64,000 nucleotides of DNA. It comes from SB15 sp964639245. Its GTDB lineage: Bacteria; Chloroflexota; Anaerolineae; Aggregatilineales; J027. The notes beneath the pieces are model-generated. The model was not told the origin of the DNA. It worked only from the letters and a program-made list of their open reading frames with translations, and did no database searches. Where the stretch lies: contig CAZXCU010000019.1 of NCBI GenBank assembly GCA_964639245.1, positions 1-64,000 of the forward strand. Direction: 5' to 3'. Below are positions 62,985-64,000 of this stretch, piece by piece. The number at the start of each line of letters is the position of its first letter. Within the stretch, counting starts at the first letter, position 1. A program made the position numbers and the translations under genes.

Positions 62985-64000
62985 ATGAGTGAAGTAAACA
63001 ATGTGCCGGACATTGTACAAGCGGCACAGTCTAAAACGATCATGGACGCGGCAATCGCGTATATGAAGCTGGGGTTCAGTGTGCTGCCTTTGAAGGGCAA
63101 GCGTCCTGCCCTAGATAACTGGAAGCAGTTTCAAGATAAGGCAGCGAGGTTAGCAACGATTCAACATTGGTACAAAGCAGGCCTGCTGCAAAATGTGGGC
63201 TTAATTTGCGGCGGGGTCTCTGGCAACCGAGTTGCCCTTGATTTAGATGGGGCAGCGGGGTATCCCGCTTTTGTAGCGACTTTTCCCGATCTGGCAGAGA
63301 CCTATACGGTCGCCACGGGCGGAGGGGTAGGCAAACACATTTATTGGCAGGTCGCCGAAGGCGGGCAGCTTCCCCCCGCAGTGAAGGCGATGGGAACACC
63401 GCTGGGCAATCTTGAAATGTGTGCCGCAGGGCGGCAGATTGTCGCTCCGCCGAGTGTTCACCCGACCACTAACAGACCTTATATAGTGGAAAGAGCGTTG
63501 CCGATTTTGCAGGTTACTGATCTGTGTAGGGTGGTTGAATGGATTGAATCATTCAAGAAATCCAGCGCCATGCCGCATTCCAACTGGCAGCCGCCGCGTA
63601 ATCTACCGAACAGTCGCGGCGATCTCAATCCGCGAGTGCTGGAGGAACTTGCCCGTCATTTTGCGGGTTTGGGCTATCATCGTTATGGGGACTGGCTGCA
63701 TGGGCAGTGTGTCTATCCGGGCAATCACAAAAATGGGGATCGCCATCCCAGCTTTGGGTTCAACACACAAACTGGTTATGGCTACTGTTTCAAATGCGGA
63801 ACCATGCTTGCCAAAGACATCTGCTACACTCTCGGTATTCGCACTGAAGACTATGGTGGGTTAATCGCTCGTCAGGAATACATTCCGCCTCGCCAATCGT
63901 CGGTGAAATTATCTGATGCACCTACTGATAGCTCTCAGTCACCTCTGCCGTTGCAGCCTGATATAACTACTACTACACATGAACCGCCTGCTTTGCCTGT
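62985..64000 (+). CDS. Prim-pol type primase, cut by window end
   Basis: The frame stays open from ATG 62985 (behind TTGGAGTC) to the end of the window: 338 codons. The N-terminal part (about 20-185) is a bifunctional primase-polymerase domain: AIAYMKLGFSVLPLKGKRP, VALDLDG (the D-x-D catalytic pair, about 86-88), TGGGVGKHIYW, and the segment AAGRQIVAPPSVHP. A Cys/His block follows (about 245-275: GQCVYPGNHKNGDRHPSFGF, then YCFKCG), which fits a CHC2-type zinc-binding primase motif. The tail is Ser/Thr/Pro-rich. It probably starts replication of the element. The missing C-terminus may hold a helicase. Confidence 0.82.
   Translation, partial: MSEVNNVPDIVQAAQSKTIMDAAIAYMKLGFSVLPLKGKRPALDNWKQFQDKAARLATIQHWYKAGLLQNVGLICGGVSGNRVALDLDGAAGYPAFVATFPDLAETYTVATGGGVGKHIYWQVAEGGQLPPAVKAMGTPLGNLEMCAAGRQIVAPPSVHPTTNRPYIVERALPILQVTDLCRVVEWIESFKKSSAMPHSNWQPPRNLPNSRGDLNPRVLEELARHFAGLGYHRYGDWLHGQCVYPGNHKNGDRHPSFGFNTQTGYGYCFKCGTMLAKDICYTLGIRTEDYGGLIARQEYIPPRQSSVKLSDAPTDSSQSPLPLQPDITTTTHEPPALP

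Noticed and set aside
49312..64000. Relaxase, coupling protein, integrase and att sites of the conjugative element
   Set aside because: I found no TraG/VirD4, relaxase or recombinase frame and no tRNA with direct repeat. They are probably outside the window.
1..64000. tRNA, rRNA or riboswitch
   Set aside because: No cloverleaf with T-loop GTTCRANNC context in the right arrangement and no rRNA-like stretch was recognised by eye; a tRNAscan or Rfam run would be decisive.

Overview
The window looks like a bacterial accessory region, most likely from a Chloroflexota (Anaerolineae-like) genome. I infer this from style rather than from a marker gene: secreted proteins with Thr/Pro-rich linkers, WD40/TolB propellers, STAND and TPR regulators, a Uma2 nuclease, and a VirB4-type conjugation module beside ParA/ParB and a prim-pol primase. 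No rRNA, tRNA or housekeeping gene is present, so the assignment is tentative.

Region 1 (1-8.4 kb) holds two CRISPR arrays in the same orientation. The window opens inside array 1 (14 intact repeats seen), and array 2 has 59 repeats. Between them lie a Uma2-family nuclease gene bracketed by decayed repeat copies and a WYL-domain protein. Three variants of the 37-bp repeat are mixed in the arrays. They differ only in the first 14 nt, while the last 23 nt (GCAA-tetraloop hairpin and GAAAC end) never change.

Region 2 (8.5-22.5 kb) has a TPR protein, a PrnB-like (DUF1864) protein, a MOSC protein and then a type III-D CRISPR effector operon. Its layout is that of the III-D variant (III-Dv) of Synechocystis: HD-less Cas10 with an intact GGDD, a Cas7-Cas5-Cas11 fusion, a Cas7-Cas7 fusion, Csx19, and a Cas7 with an insertion. 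The last gene of the operon, 2 nt behind the Cas7, encodes a TIR domain joined to a SAVED domain. A divergent CARF-HTH gene precedes the operon and Cas6 is convergent after it. The implied circuit is: crRNA-guided RNA recognition, cyclic oligoadenylate made by Cas10, SAVED binding, TIR NADase activation. The CARF-HTH protein may sense the same messenger to adjust transcription. No cas1/cas2 is in the window.

Region 3 (22.9-42.9 kb) is a defence island. It has an XRE-STAND ATPase, a TPR protein, a LuxR-type HTH and a membrane NERD protein. These are followed by a tight four-gene operon: a DUF1998 (DruE/MrfA-like) helicase with a C-terminal nuclease-like domain, a DrmD-like SNF2 helicase, a small nuclease-like protein, and a DrmMI/Eco57I-like adenine methyltransferase. 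The methyltransferase carries four in-frame palindromic insertions. A BRO-N protein behind a near-consensus promoter and a NERD-helicase close the island.

Region 4 (43-64 kb) starts with an IS element, two secreted proteins and a TIR-membrane protein. It then becomes a conjugative or plasmid-like element: two small membrane proteins, a VirB4 ATPase, a secreted thermonuclease, a topoisomerase-derived chimera, a tandem TIR-TIR protein, a large repeat protein, a DUF488-SLOG protein ending at a WD40 remnant, two paralogous HTH genes, ParA, ParB and a primase cut by the window end. Broken and chimeric genes suggest the element has suffered deletions.
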